64,000 nt of DNA from Rhizobium sp. Leaf453 (GTDB lineage: Bacteria; Pseudomonadota; Alphaproteobacteria; Rhizobiales; Rhizobiaceae). The position numbers and the translations under genes were made by a program. The notes under the pieces were generated by a model. That model saw only the letters and a list, made by a program, of their open reading frames with translations, was not told the origin of the DNA and ran no database searches. Location: NCBI RefSeq assembly GCF_001425605.1, contig NZ_LMRG01000023.1:134420-198419 (forward strand), written 5' to 3'. This document shows positions 18,316 to 27,530 of the stretch, piece after piece. Within the stretch, counting starts at the first letter, position 1, and each line of letters opens with the position of its first letter.

Positions 18316-19258
18316 CGAAGGCTCCCATGCGTTTGGCCATCCAGAGATAGAGGCCCATGATGACGATCGGCACGACGGTGAAGGCGGCCGCGAGCGGGAT
18401 GTTGCCGGCCGTACCCTGCTGGGCATAGACCGCCTGGCCGATGAACAGGCGCGAGGAGCCGACGATCTGCGGAATGATGTAATCACCCAGCGTCAGCGAG
18501 AAGGTGAAGATCGAGCCGGCGACGATGCCCGGCAGAGCCAGCGGAAACAGGACGTGGCGGAAGGTCTGCTGCGGCGTGCCGCCCAGATCTGACGATGCCT
18601 CGATCAGATTGCCGGGGACACGCTCGAGTGCTGCCTGGATCGGCAGGATCATGAACGGCATCCAGACATAGACGAAGACGATGAATGTTCCGGTATAGCT
18701 GACCGAGAGCGAGTTGCCGCCGATGATCGGCAGTGACAGCCATCCCTCCAAGAGCCACAGGAGATGCAGCTTTTCGAAGGCCCAGGTCAGGATGCCCTCC
18801 TTGGCAAGGATGAGCTTCCAGGCGTAGATCTTGACGAGATAGCTCGACCAGAGCGGCAGCATGACGCCGAGATAGAAGACAGCCTTCCATTTGCCCTTGG
18901 CGTAGCGCGCGGCATAATAGGCGATCGGAAAGGCGATCAGCGCCGAAAACAGCGTCACGACCGCTGCCATTGCGACCGTGCGGACGATGATGTCGAAATT
19001 GGCGTCCGACAGCAGTTGCCTGTAGGTCGCCAGCGTGAACTCGTAATTGATCAGGCCGGAGAAGTCGTCGATCGAGAAGAAGCTTTGCAAGAGAAGCGCG
19101 AAGAGCGAGCCGAGATAGATGATGCCGAGCCACAGGACCGGCGGACCGAGCAGGATCAGCAGCAGGAGTTGCGGATGCTTCCACAGGAAGTCCGACAGCC
19201 GCCCAGCCAGACCCGGCCGCTTCGGCAGGATGGTCGATTGTGTCGCCAGCGCGCTCAT
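18305..19258 (-). CDS. Polyamine-type ABC permease, PotB-like
   Basis: The protein is 317 residues with an N-terminal helix near 33-57, five further helices and an EAA loop ([20 protein letters not shown]). It overlaps the ATPase gene by 4 bases (ATGA) and the PotC-like gene by 11, so the operon is translationally coupled. It forms the membrane channel with the PotC-like subunit. Confidence 0.91.
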   Translation of the reverse strand: MSALATQSTILPKRPGLAGRLSDFLWKHPQLLLLILLGPPVLWLGIIYLGSLFALLLQSFFSIDDFSGLINYEFTLATYRQLLSDANFDIIVRTVAMAAVVTLFSALIAFPIAYYAARYAKGKWKAVFYLGVMLPLWSSYLVKIYAWKLILAKEGILTWAFEKLHLLWLLEGWLSLPIIGGNSLSVSYTGTFIVFVYVWMPFMILPIQAALERVPGNLIEASSDLGGTPQQTFRHVLFPLALPGIVAGSIFTFSLTLGDYIIPQIVGSSRLFIGQAVYAQQGTAGNIPLAAAFTVVPIVIMGLYLWMAKRMGAFDAL

Positions 19259-20253
19259 GCTTCCTCCATCAGGTGAAGGTCGTTGCGCGAAAAGGCGAGC
19301 GTAACGGTGGCGCTGGTGTCGGGAACGGGCAAGGCGGCCGGGTAGGCGACGATGATCTTTTCACCGTCGCAATCGACGGTGACGCGGTTGACCGCACCGA
19401 GGAAGCTGCGTGCCGTTACTCTGCCGGTGAGGCTCAGCTGTTCGACTGACGAGGCGCCAATGGCGATGGCTTCGGGCCGCAGGCTCGCGGCTTTCGCCGA
19501 AAGACCGAGCTTGGCGCAGAGCGCACTCGACAGGACATTCGAAGAGCCGACGAAATCGGCGACGAAACGGGTTTGCGGCCGCTTGTAAATGTCTTCCGGG
19601 CTGCCGAGCTGCTGGATCTTGCCATCGTTGAAGACGGCGATCCGGTCGGCCATCGACAGAGCCTCGCCCTGATCGTGGGTGACGAAGACGAAGGTGATGC
19701 CGAGGGATTTCTGCAGGCTCTTCAGTTCCTCCTGCATCTGCTCACGCAGTTTCAGGTCGAGCGCGCCGAGCGGCTCGTCGAGCAGCAGGACCTTCGGCTT
19801 GTTGACGAGGGCGCGGGCGAGCGCCACGCGCTGCCGCTGGCCGCCGGACAGCTGGCCCGGCCGGCGCTGGCCGTAACCCGGCAGCTTGACCATGGCGAGT
19901 GCATCTTCGGCCGCTTTGCGCCGCTCGTCCTTGCCTACCCCTTTGACCATCAGCCCATAGGCGACATTGTCGAGAATGGAGAGATGCGGGAACAGGGCAT
20001 AGTCCTGGAACACGGTGTTGACGCTGCGGCGATAGGGCGGAACGCCTTCGGCCGTCTCGCCGAAAATCTCGATATGCCCGCCCGTCGGCTGCTCGAAGCC
20101 AGCCATGAGCCGCAGGCATGTCGTCTTGCCGGAGCCGGACGGGCCGAGCATGGCGAAGAATTCGCCTTCGGCAATTTCGAGATTGACCGCGTCGACGGCT
20201 TTGACGGCGCCGAAATGGCGCGAGACGTTTTCAAACAGGACGGCGGCGGTCAT
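19255..20253 (-). CDS. Polyamine-type ABC ATPase, PotA-like
   Basis: The protein is 332 residues. The ATG at 20253 is preceded by GGAG at 7 bases; 8 further in-frame codons upstream are unlikely. Walker A is GPSGSGKTT, the signature is LSGGQRQRV, Walker B is VLLLDEPLGALD, with the switch His in FVTHDQ. A C-terminal TOBE domain (from about 250) is usual for PotA/MalK-type subunits. It energises the adjacent permease pair. Confidence 0.93.
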   Translation of the reverse strand: MTAAVLFENVSRHFGAVKAVDAVNLEIAEGEFFAMLGPSGSGKTTCLRLMAGFEQPTGGHIEIFGETAEGVPPYRRSVNTVFQDYALFPHLSILDNVAYGLMVKGVGKDERRKAAEDALAMVKLPGYGQRRPGQLSGGQRQRVALARALVNKPKVLLLDEPLGALDLKLREQMQEELKSLQKSLGITFVFVTHDQGEALSMADRIAVFNDGKIQQLGSPEDIYKRPQTRFVADFVGSSNVLSSALCAKLGLSAKAASLRPEAIAIGASSVEQLSLTGRVTARSFLGAVNRVTVDCDGEKIIVAYPAALPVPDTSATVTLAFSRNDLHLMEEA

Positions 20254-20330
20254 GGGGACTCCGGAAGATAACGGCAATCATTCCTCATCATCGATGAAGA
20301 GCAAAGTTGGTGGCGGCTGGTTCGGATAAC

Positions 20331-20427
20331 TCCCTCCCCGTTGTGGGGAGGGTTGGGGAGGGGATTTTCTTTCAAGCGAGAAACCCCTCCCGGCCCTTCG
20401 GGCCACCCTCCCCACAAGGGGGAGGGA
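20331..20427. repeat. Inverted GC-rich intergenic repeat inside the polyamine operon
   Basis: Arms at about 20331-20363 and 20384-20427 are inverted copies (CTCCCTCCCC...GGGGAGGGTTGGGGAGGGG against CCCCTCC...CCCTCCCCACAAGGGGGAGGGA). It lies between the binding-protein and ATPase genes and has relatives at 2523-2658 and 35857-36010. As an RNA hairpin it may lower expression of the genes after the binding protein. Confidence 0.75.
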
Positions 20428-20438
20428 AAGAACGGTGC

Positions 20439-21599
20439 TTACCGCCCGCCGATGACGCCGATATAGTCGGAGACCCAGCGGTGGTAGGGTACGCACTCTC
20501 CCTGGCTTTCGCACTTGCTGGTCGGTGTCTTCCAGAACTTGATCTTCTCGAAGTCGTTGTAGCCGTTGGCGGCGCAACCTTCGTCGGTCAGCAGTTCATT
20601 GCCCTTGCAGGCGGCCGGGACCGAGGGAACGGTGCCGAACCAAGCGGACACGTCACCCTGAACCTTGGGCGACAGCGTGTGTTCCATCCACATATAGGCG
20701 CAGTTGGGGTGCTCGCTTTCCGCATGCAGCATGGTCGTATCGGCCCAGCCGGTCGCACCTTCTTCCGGGAAGACCGAGGCGATCGGCTGCTTTTCAGCCT
20801 TCAGCAGGTTGACCTGGAATGGCCAGGAGCCGGAGGCGACGACACCTTCGTTCTTGAAGTCGTCGATCTGGATCATCGCGTCGTGCCAGTAGCGGCTGGC
20901 CAGCGTGCGCTGGACGCGCAGTACATCGAGGGCGGCCTTGTACTGGTCTTCGTTCAGTTCGTAGGGATCCTTGATGCCGAGTTCCGGCTTGTGGAACATC
21001 AGGTAGTTGGCGGCATCCGCCACGTGGATCGGGCCGTCATAGGCCTGGATGCGGCCCTTGTTGGACTTGCCGTCCGGCAGGTTCATTTCCTCGAAGACGA
21101 CCTTCCAGCTCTTCGGCGCCTCGCCCTTGAAGGCTTCGGTGTTGTACATCAGGACGTTCGGACCCCAGACATAGGGCGTGCCGTAATGGGTGCCATTGAC
21201 CGTATGCCATTTGGCGTTCTGCAGGCGCTCGTCGATGGTCGACCAGCTCGGGATGAGCGCAGTGTTGATCGGCTGGACGCGCTTGCCCGCGACGAGGCGC
21301 AGCGAGGCATCGCCGGATGCGGTCACGAGATCGAAGCCGCCTTCGTTCATCAGGGCGACCATTTCGTCGGAGGTGGCGGCCGTCTTGACGCTGACCTTGC
21401 AGCCCGTGTCCTTTTCGAAGCCGGTGACCCAGTCATAGGCCTTGTCCGTCTCGCCGCGCTCGATATAGCCGGCCCAGGCGACGATCGACAGTTCGCCTTC
21501 TCCCTTGCCGAGCTCCTTCAACGGCTCCTGAGCAAAGGCATGGGTGGCGAAAGCGAGCGAAAGGGTAAGCGCGGTGCAGGATTTCAGAATCTGCTTCAT
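20439..21599 (-). CDS. Periplasmic polyamine-type ABC substrate-binding protein (PotD/PotF-like)
   Basis: The protein is 386 residues with a Sec signal peptide (residues 1-24, ending THAFAQ). The mature protein begins with a typical spermidine-binding lobe (ELSIVAWAGYIERG, CKVSVKTAATSDEMVALM, GFDLVTASGDAS) and keeps PYVWGPNVLMYN in the binding cleft. It is the first gene of the PotDABC-aminobutyraldehyde dehydrogenase operon and comes after a LysR gene on the same strand. Putrescine or a related amine is the likely ligand. Confidence 0.9.
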   Translation of the reverse strand: MKQILKSCTALTLSLAFATHAFAQEPLKELGKGEGELSIVAWAGYIERGETDKAYDWVTGFEKDTGCKVSVKTAATSDEMVALMNEGGFDLVTASGDASLRLVAGKRVQPINTALIPSWSTIDERLQNAKWHTVNGTHYGTPYVWGPNVLMYNTEAFKGEAPKSWKVVFEEMNLPDGKSNKGRIQAYDGPIHVADAANYLMFHKPELGIKDPYELNEDQYKAALDVLRVQRTLASRYWHDAMIQIDDFKNEGVVASGSWPFQVNLLKAEKQPIASVFPEEGATGWADTTMLHAESEHPNCAYMWMEHTLSPKVQGDVSAWFGTVPSVPAACKGNELLTDEGCAANGYNDFEKIKFWKTPTSKCESQGECVPYHRWVSDYIGVIGGR

Positions 21600-21727
21600 C
21601 GTCAGTCTCCCGTTTGGTGTCCGAATTTTTCGGTCTTGTTCCCGGGAGGAAAGGTGCCGCGATTTTGCCGCTTTCGCAAATTCAATATTCAGAAAGATGG
21701 TATCGATTTTTCCGATATCAGGCTATT

Positions 21728-22639
21728 TTAACGTGATCGCCCACTCCTGAGCGCTTCGGCAACACCGATAAAATCCTTCGCCGATTGCGGTAGGCCGGAG
21801 CCTTTGCGCCAGACCATGCCGACCTGGACGACGGGCAGGGCGCCGGAGACGTCGCGGCTTTCGATGCGGTCGCCTTCCAGCGACCAGGGGCGATAGACAA
21901 GATCAGGCAGCAGCGCGATGCCGGCGCCGGTGGCGACGAGGCTGCGGACCGCTTCGACGGATCGCGTGCGGAAGGCAACGTGCGGGCGGGCGCCCAGCGC
22001 CGTCAAAAGCTTGCCGGTATTCTCCTCGATTTCATCCACCGTCAGCATGATCAGCGGCTCCTTGGTGATATCGGCGACGGAGATAATGTCGGCCGAGACC
22101 AGAGGATGGCCGAGTGGCAGCCAGAGGCGGTAGGGCGAGGTCTCGATGATTTCCGCCTGCAGCGCCATGCGGTCGCGCAGGTTGGAAATGACCATGACGG
22201 CGACATCGAGTTCGCCACCGACCAGCAGATGTTCGAGATAGGAGCCGTTGTCCTCGATGGCGCTGACCTCGACGCCGGGGCAGGCGCGGCGATAACGCGC
22301 CAACAGGTCCGACAGCACGTAACCTGCGACCAGCGACGTCACCCCGAGATTGAGCTTGCCGCCGGTGCGCTCCTGTCGCTCCTGAGAAAACGCCCGGCGG
22401 GCATCGGACACGCCGGCCAGAATCTTGGTGGCATGACGCAGGAACTGATGGCCGTTGTGGGTGATATGCAGCCCGCGCGGATGGCGCTCGAACAGCTCGA
22501 CCCCGAGATCGGTCTCCAGTTCCTTGACTGCCTCGGTGATCGAAGATTGCGAGATCGACAGGTTCTGCGCCGCCCGGGTGACGGACCCCTGTTCGGCGAC
22601 GGCGATGAAATACTGGAGCTGACGGAGTGTGAAGGCCAT
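21728..22639 (-). CDS. LysR-family transcriptional regulator
   Basis: The protein is 303 residues: winged HTH at 1-60 (SVTRAAQNLSISQSSITEAVKELE) and a periplasmic-binding-like effector domain after residue 90. It lies 128 bases upstream of the polyamine operon on the same strand and is divergent from the alpha/beta hydrolase at 22788, so either could be its target. The effector is unknown. Confidence 0.9.
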   Translation of the reverse strand: MAFTLRQLQYFIAVAEQGSVTRAAQNLSISQSSITEAVKELETDLGVELFERHPRGLHITHNGHQFLRHATKILAGVSDARRAFSQERQERTGGKLNLGVTSLVAGYVLSDLLARYRRACPGVEVSAIEDNGSYLEHLLVGGELDVAVMVISNLRDRMALQAEIIETSPYRLWLPLGHPLVSADIISVADITKEPLIMLTVDEIEENTGKLLTALGARPHVAFRTRSVEAVRSLVATGAGIALLPDLVYRPWSLEGDRIESRDVSGALPVVQVGMVWRKGSGLPQSAKDFIGVAEALRSGRSR

Positions 22640-22787
22640 GGCCTAGCTAGCACGGTGGCAGGGGGGGCTGGCAAGCCAAAGGAAATCGCCGCTCTTTGGC
22701 GTGGGATGTTTGGTGACAATGTCGGATCAAGGGCAGAACCATGTAAAATTTCAGGCTAGGGTGAGGAATGAAAAGCGAGATCTATCC

Positions 22788-23705
22788 ATGAGCGACCAGC
22801 GCCGTATCCCCACCGAGCCCGGCATTCTCGCCTTCCACAAACGCTGCGAGGATTTCTATCCCGACGATGCTGTCGATGCCCCGATTGCGCAGCAGCGGGC
22901 TTGGTATGATGCCCTGTGCGCCGAGTTCGATGCGCCGTCACCACCGGGATTGACGCGGCAGGATGAGACGGTTGGTGGGCGCATTCCCATTCGGCGCTAT
23001 CGCCCAGCCGAAATTGCCACGCAGACTCGTGTTTTCTACATTCATGGCGGTGGCTTCGTCGTTGGCTCGCTTGAGAGTCATGATGCGATCTGCGCCGAGC
23101 TTGCGCATGCGGCGAAGGTTGAACTGGTTTCTGTCGATTACCGGCTGGCGCCGGAACATGTCTGGCCGGCCGCCTTCGATGATTGTTTCGAGGTGCTGCA
23201 ATCGCTGCTCGCCGATGGTCGGCCACTGATCGTGGCGGGCGACAGCGCCGGCGGCAATCTGGCGGCGGGCGTGGTGCTGAAGGCGCGGGCGGAAGGGCTG
23301 GATGGGATCGTCGGACAGGTGTTGATCTATCCGGGTCTTGGCGGCGATCTGGTTTCCGGTTCCTATGTCGAGATGGCGCAAGCGCCGGGGCTTTCGACGG
23401 CGGATGTCGCCTATTATCGCGAGGTGGTGAAGGCTCCGTCCGGCAATGCCTTTGCGCATCCGCTAAAGGCAGAGGGTTTTGCGGACTTGCCCCCGGCCTA
23501 TATCACATCAGCGCATTTCGATCCCTTGCGCGATGACGCTGCCGATTATGCGCAGCGGCTGATCGCTGATGGCGTCAATGTCACCTATCGCGCCGAGCCG
23601 CAGATGATTCATGCGTGGCTGCGCGCCCGTCACATGAGCGAGGGCGCGCGCGAAGGTTTCCTGCATCTGTGCAGAGGCGTCAGCGCTTTAGCCGGGACGC
23701 TCTGA
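22788..23705 (+). CDS. Alpha/beta hydrolase, hormone-sensitive-lipase/carboxylesterase type
   Basis: The protein is 305 residues. The oxyanion motif HGGGF is at 86-90, the nucleophile Ser153 lies in GDSAGG, and the acid/base residues are probably Asp in DPLRDDA and His in MIHAWL near the C-terminus. These features define the HSL (family IV) esterases, which cleave short-chain acyl esters. The start at 22788 has only a weak ribosome site (AGCGAG). The gene ends one base before the convergent msrA gene. The natural substrate is unknown. Confidence 0.87.
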   Translation: MSDQRRIPTEPGILAFHKRCEDFYPDDAVDAPIAQQRAWYDALCAEFDAPSPPGLTRQDETVGGRIPIRRYRPAEIATQTRVFYIHGGGFVVGSLESHDAICAELAHAAKVELVSVDYRLAPEHVWPAAFDDCFEVLQSLLADGRPLIVAGDSAGGNLAAGVVLKARAEGLDGIVGQVLIYPGLGGDLVSGSYVEMAQAPGLSTADVAYYREVVKAPSGNAFAHPLKAEGFADLPPAYITSAHFDPLRDDAADYAQRLIADGVNVTYRAEPQMIHAWLRARHMSEGAREGFLHLCRGVSALAGTL

Positions 23706-24440
23706 TCAGCCTTTGGCTTTCATGACGAGAACCGGTTCGGAACTGAACTTCGTCGGGAACAGCGCCTTCAGATTCTCGATCTTCGGCATGTCGTTGTAGA
23801 CGATGTAGGGATAGGTCGGGTTGAGCGTCAGGAAATCCTGATGATAGTCCTCGGCCGGGTAGAATTCGGTGATATCGGAGACCTTTGTCACGACCGGTTC
23901 GCCATAAACCTTCGCCTTGTCGAGCTGGGCGATGTAGCTTTGTGCGATCTTCTTTTGCTCGCCGTTGACGGCGAAAACCTCCGACCGGTACTGCGTGCCG
24001 TGATCCGGTCCCTGATAGTTCAGCTGGGTCGGGTTGTGCGCGACCGAGAAATAGATCTGCAACAACTGGCCGTAGGTGACCATCTGCGGATTGTAGGTGA
24101 TCTCGACGGCTTCCGCATGGCCTGTGTTGCCGCCGCTGACGGTTTCGTAGACGGCCGTATCCTTCGTGCCGCCGGAATAGCCGGAAACCGCGTTCTTGAC
24201 GCCCTTCACATGCTGGAAAACGCCTTGAACCCCCCAGAAGCATCCACCGGCGAAAACCGCCTTCTCGGTCGTGGCCGTCGCTGCCTCATCCACGGCCGGC
24301 GGGGGAATGACGACAGCTTCCTCCGCTGCATTGCCGAAAGTGGACGAGAGGCCGAACGTGACGACGGCGAGCGCTGCCGCACCGGCGAGAAGGCCGAGGC
24401 GGCGACCGGCCGAGGATCGGATCGTTGTCAGTGCAGGCAT
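23706..24440 (-). CDS. msrA: Peptide methionine sulfoxide reductase MsrA, exported or membrane-anchored
   Basis: The protein is 244 residues. Residues 1-38 form a signal peptide or anchor (RRLGLLAGAAALAVVTFG), so this MsrA probably works in the periplasm. The catalytic GGCFWG (Cys67) is followed by GYSGG, GHAEAVEI and the MsrA substrate core (YFSVAHNPTQLNYQGPDHGTQYRS). It reduces methionine-S-sulfoxide in oxidised proteins. The short C-terminus ending near residue 244 has no obvious extra Cys pair beyond the family core. Confidence 0.94.
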   Translation of the reverse strand: MPALTTIRSSAGRRLGLLAGAAALAVVTFGLSSTFGNAAEEAVVIPPPAVDEAATATTEKAVFAGGCFWGVQGVFQHVKGVKNAVSGYSGGTKDTAVYETVSGGNTGHAEAVEITYNPQMVTYGQLLQIYFSVAHNPTQLNYQGPDHGTQYRSEVFAVNGEQKKIAQSYIAQLDKAKVYGEPVVTKVSDITEFYPAEDYHQDFLTLNPTYPYIVYNDMPKIENLKALFPTKFSSEPVLVMKAKG

Positions 24441-24668
24441 GGTATTTCCTCCTTGGGAATGGTCTGAGGCTCGGATATGAACCGTGCGGATAGTTTAGAT
24501 CGTCAGCATTGCAGCGACATTCGCTCGTGCTTTATGAGCAAAATGTGGTCAAAGCCGCTGCTTCGGTCAAATCGCAAAAGCGTGCGTCACGTCAAAGTGA
24601 CAGGCTGGCTGGCCAGTATGCACATCGGCGTGATGGCCGCGTGTCCAGCCAGGATGGGAGGAAACAGG

Positions 24669-25070
24669 ATGACAGGCATTACCGATCTCGCGACCTTGCT
24701 GCAGCAGATGCAGCCCGCCTTGCGGCCAGGGGAGTATGTATATTGCCTGGCAGCAGACAGCGATCCGGCGGCCTCTCTCGCGCTTTCGCCGCTTGGTTTC
24801 TTCCGGGAAGACGAGGGGTTGACGCTAATTCTTGACCGGGCGACGGCCGATGCCGCCGGTCTTGCCTATGGCCCGGTCCTGCGCTGCATCACGCTGACGG
24901 TTCATTCGGCGCTGGAGGCCGTCGGGCTGACGGCGGCGGTGTCCGCCGCGCTGACACGGCATGGCATCAGCGCCAATGTGGTCGCAGCCTATCACCACGA
25001 CCACATCTTCGTGCCGGTTGGTGATGCCGAGCGGGCACTGCTCGCCTTGAAGGAAGCCGTGCCTGTCTGA
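24669..25070 (+). CDS. ACT-domain protein (DUF2241-like)
   Basis: The protein is 133 residues. The ATG at 24669 has GGGAGG 8 bases before it; the longer upstream frame (from 24477) looks non-coding. Two tandem ACT-like units are seen (LRPGEYVYCLAADSDPAASLAL, then LRCITLTVHSALEAVGLTAAVSAALTRHGISANVVAAYHHDHIFVP), the pattern of small stand-alone ACT proteins that may bind amino acids. A regulatory role is possible, but its target is unknown. Confidence 0.88.
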   Translation: MTGITDLATLLQQMQPALRPGEYVYCLAADSDPAASLALSPLGFFREDEGLTLILDRATADAAGLAYGPVLRCITLTVHSALEAVGLTAAVSAALTRHGISANVVAAYHHDHIFVPVGDAERALLALKEAVPV

Positions 25071-25075
25071 GCGCC

Positions 25076-27076
25076 TCACATGAAGTCACGCGGGACGCTC
25101 TTCTCGAACGTCTTCTCGAAAATCTGCGCATCATCCTCGAAGGCAGTTACGGATGCCGAAATCAACCATTCGGTCGCTGTGCAGGCGATGCGCGAGATGG
25201 CGACGGTCTTGACCGACCAGTTTTCGCGCTTGGCGAAGCAGGTCCATGTCGAAATGCCGGTCATCGACAGCGGGTCATGCTCAGTGATCGTCCATGTCTC
25301 GTCGCGAATGTCGCGCGTGGCAAAGCCGGTATCCGGATGTTCGAACAGGCCGCCATCCTCGTAGATGTGATAGTGGGTCTTGCCCGTCGTCATGTCGCGC
25401 TCGACACGGCGGCTGGTCTCGCCCGGTGTGTGCTCGATATATTTCGGCAGCGGATCGGGATTGGCCGGTTCCGGCAGGGCGATGACCTGATGGTCTCCAA
25501 GCTTCGGCATCGCAAGGCCGAGCGAGGCAAGATCCAGCGTCAGTTCGGGATCGAACGGTGCCGGCAGGACCATCGGCCAATAGGCCGTGGAGAGCGACAG
25601 CCGGATACGGTGGCCGGCGCCAAAACGATAACCGCAGGCATCGAGGACCAGGCGGATCTGCGTCTTCTCACCCTTCGCCATCGGCTTCGGGTCGGCATTG
25701 CCATCGCGATGGGCGAGGTTGAGGACGCCAAAGGTGACGCGGGTCGCCGTGCCATCGGGGTGGATATCGACGAGCCGCGCAACGAGATTGGCCCAGTCCG
25801 CATCGCAGGCGAGTTCGACGGTGAGGACAGGCTGTCCGAGATAGTCGATGGCTTCCGTAAGCGGTGCAGTCTGGAAGGTCAGCGAGCCGGCATCGTCGAC
25901 GCGCTGGTCTCCCGCCATTTCCGCGTCCGGTTTCAGGGTGAACCATTCCCCTGCGGCCGTGCCGGTATCGAGCGGCGATTTGAGGACAGCATTGTGATCA
26001 TGGGCGCCGGCGATCGGCATGCCTTCGTTCAGGCTACCGAACTGGTCGATATAGAAGCACTGCATGTCCGGTGCGGTCCAGGCATCCTTGGCGATCCAGA
26101 AGCCGGGCTCGACATTGCGGCGGAGCGCCGGTTTCGGGCCATTGAGAATGAAGGCGCGCATCTGCGGTAGTGCCTCGACGCCGGTGTCTTCATCCCGCAG
26201 CCAGCGATTCCACCAGGCGATGGCCTCGCCGTGGAAATCGACGCGCGGTTTCGGCCAGGCGAAATGCGGATATTTGTGCACCCAGGGGCCGATCAGCGCC
26301 TTGGCCTTGTCCCCCAGTCCTTCGATCGCCTTCATCGGCGTGTTGCGATAGCCATCGGCCCAGCCGGCGATCACCATGGCAGGAACTGGAAAACCATCGA
26401 AATCCTCGCAGATCGACCCGTGTTCCCAGAAGGCGTCACGACGCTGGTGCTCCAGCCATTCCTCCATGAAGAAGGGTTCGTTTTCCAGCCGCTCCAGCCA
26501 CATTGCCTTCCACTTGTCGCCGACGATGGCCGGGTCGGGCGAACGGGACGAGTAGGCGAGCATGGTCGCCGCCCAGGACAGTTGCGCCGACAGATGCGTG
26601 CCGTTCTTGTAGTGGATGTCGTCATTGTAGCGATCGACGGTGGAGGCGATCGAGATGACAGCCTTGAGAGCCGGCGGTTTCAGGGCCGCGACCTGCAGGC
26701 AGTTGAAGCCGCCCCAGGAGATCCCCATCATGCCGACATTGCCGTTCGACCAGGTTTGGGCAGCGATCCAGGCGACCAGTTCGCAGCCGTCAGCCAGTTC
26801 GCGCGGGGTATATTCCCCATCAATCACACCGTCGGATTCGCCGCAGCCACGGATATCGACCCGGACGCCGGCGATTCCGGCGGCTGCAAAGACCGGATAG
26901 GTGGATTCGTCGCGGGGGCTCGTTCCGTCACCCTTACGATAGGGCAGATATTCAAACACCGTCGGGACCGGTTTGGTGTCGGCTCCCTCCGGCATCCAGA
27001 TGCGGGCGGCGAGCCGGGTTCCGTCCTTGAGGATGATCCATTCGTTTTCGATGACGGTGAAATTGCCTGTGGTCAT
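25076..27076 (-). CDS. CocE/NonD-family hydrolase (X-Pro dipeptidyl-peptidase-like)
   Basis: The protein is 666 residues. The start at 27076 (MTTGNFTVIEN) is chosen over a 49-codon extension that overlaps the divergent PAAR-like gene. The catalytic serine lies in GISWGGF (Ser120), the alpha/beta-hydrolase motif of this family, with a DIRGCGESDG strand before it. The C-terminal part (from about 400) is a beta-rich jelly-roll as in PepX and cocaine esterase. It may hydrolyse esters or N-acyl/X-Pro peptide bonds; the substrate is unknown. It ends about 5 bases from the convergent ACT-protein stop. Confidence 0.87.
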   Translation of the reverse strand: MTTGNFTVIENEWIILKDGTRLAARIWMPEGADTKPVPTVFEYLPYRKGDGTSPRDESTYPVFAAAGIAGVRVDIRGCGESDGVIDGEYTPRELADGCELVAWIAAQTWSNGNVGMMGISWGGFNCLQVAALKPPALKAVISIASTVDRYNDDIHYKNGTHLSAQLSWAATMLAYSSRSPDPAIVGDKWKAMWLERLENEPFFMEEWLEHQRRDAFWEHGSICEDFDGFPVPAMVIAGWADGYRNTPMKAIEGLGDKAKALIGPWVHKYPHFAWPKPRVDFHGEAIAWWNRWLRDEDTGVEALPQMRAFILNGPKPALRRNVEPGFWIAKDAWTAPDMQCFYIDQFGSLNEGMPIAGAHDHNAVLKSPLDTGTAAGEWFTLKPDAEMAGDQRVDDAGSLTFQTAPLTEAIDYLGQPVLTVELACDADWANLVARLVDIHPDGTATRVTFGVLNLAHRDGNADPKPMAKGEKTQIRLVLDACGYRFGAGHRIRLSLSTAYWPMVLPAPFDPELTLDLASLGLAMPKLGDHQVIALPEPANPDPLPKYIEHTPGETSRRVERDMTTGKTHYHIYEDGGLFEHPDTGFATRDIRDETWTITEHDPLSMTGISTWTCFAKRENWSVKTVAISRIACTATEWLISASVTAFEDDAQIFEKTFEKSVPRDFM

Positions 27077-27141
27077 GTCCTGTACTTTTCTGCATGCTGT
27101 TCCCGCTTCGGCCTGTAAGCCGCACATGCGGGAGGATGATG

Positions 27142-27480
27142 ATGTCAGCGAGACGCGTGTTTGCCAGCTTCTGGATTCTGGCATGTTGTGCTTCTCCGGT
27201 TTCCGCCGAGGACGCCCAACCACTGCCGGCCTGCGCGCTCTCCGGCGCCACCAGCGTCATGATCGGCGGACAGCCGGCGCTGCGCCTGTCCGATGTCGTC
27301 AATTGCCCGCCCGAACTCTACGAGATCGTGCCGAGCATCTTCATCGAAGGCCAACCGATCGTCCATTTCCGCTCCGGTGCGACCGAGAAGGGCAACTGCA
27401 CGTCCAAGGGCGAGGCCTCGGTGACGATGGAAGGCGAGGCTGCTCAGCGGACGGGGGATGTTGCCTGCAAGAGCAATTGA
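27142..27480 (+). CDS. Small secreted protein with PAAR-like internal repeats
   Basis: The protein is 112 residues. GGAGG at 27131-27135 puts the best start at 27142. A Sec signal peptide (SARRVFASFWILACCASPVSAE) is followed by three similar units: SVMIGGQPALRLSDVVNC, SIFIEGQPIVHFRSG...NC and SVTMEGEAAQRTGDVAC. Each has the pattern hydrophobic-x-G-x-x-A-x-R-x-x-D-x-x-C of PAAR proteins. Classical PAAR proteins sharpen the type VI secretion spike and lack a signal peptide, so export here is unusual. A short periplasmic or surface beta-prism is a reasonable guess. Confidence 0.7.
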   Translation: MSARRVFASFWILACCASPVSAEDAQPLPACALSGATSVMIGGQPALRLSDVVNCPPELYEIVPSIFIEGQPIVHFRSGATEKGNCTSKGEASVTMEGEAAQRTGDVACKSN

Positions 27481-27530
27481 ATTCGCAGCCCGGCTATTGA
27501 AGTGCCGGGCTACGTATCGGCGATACGGGG

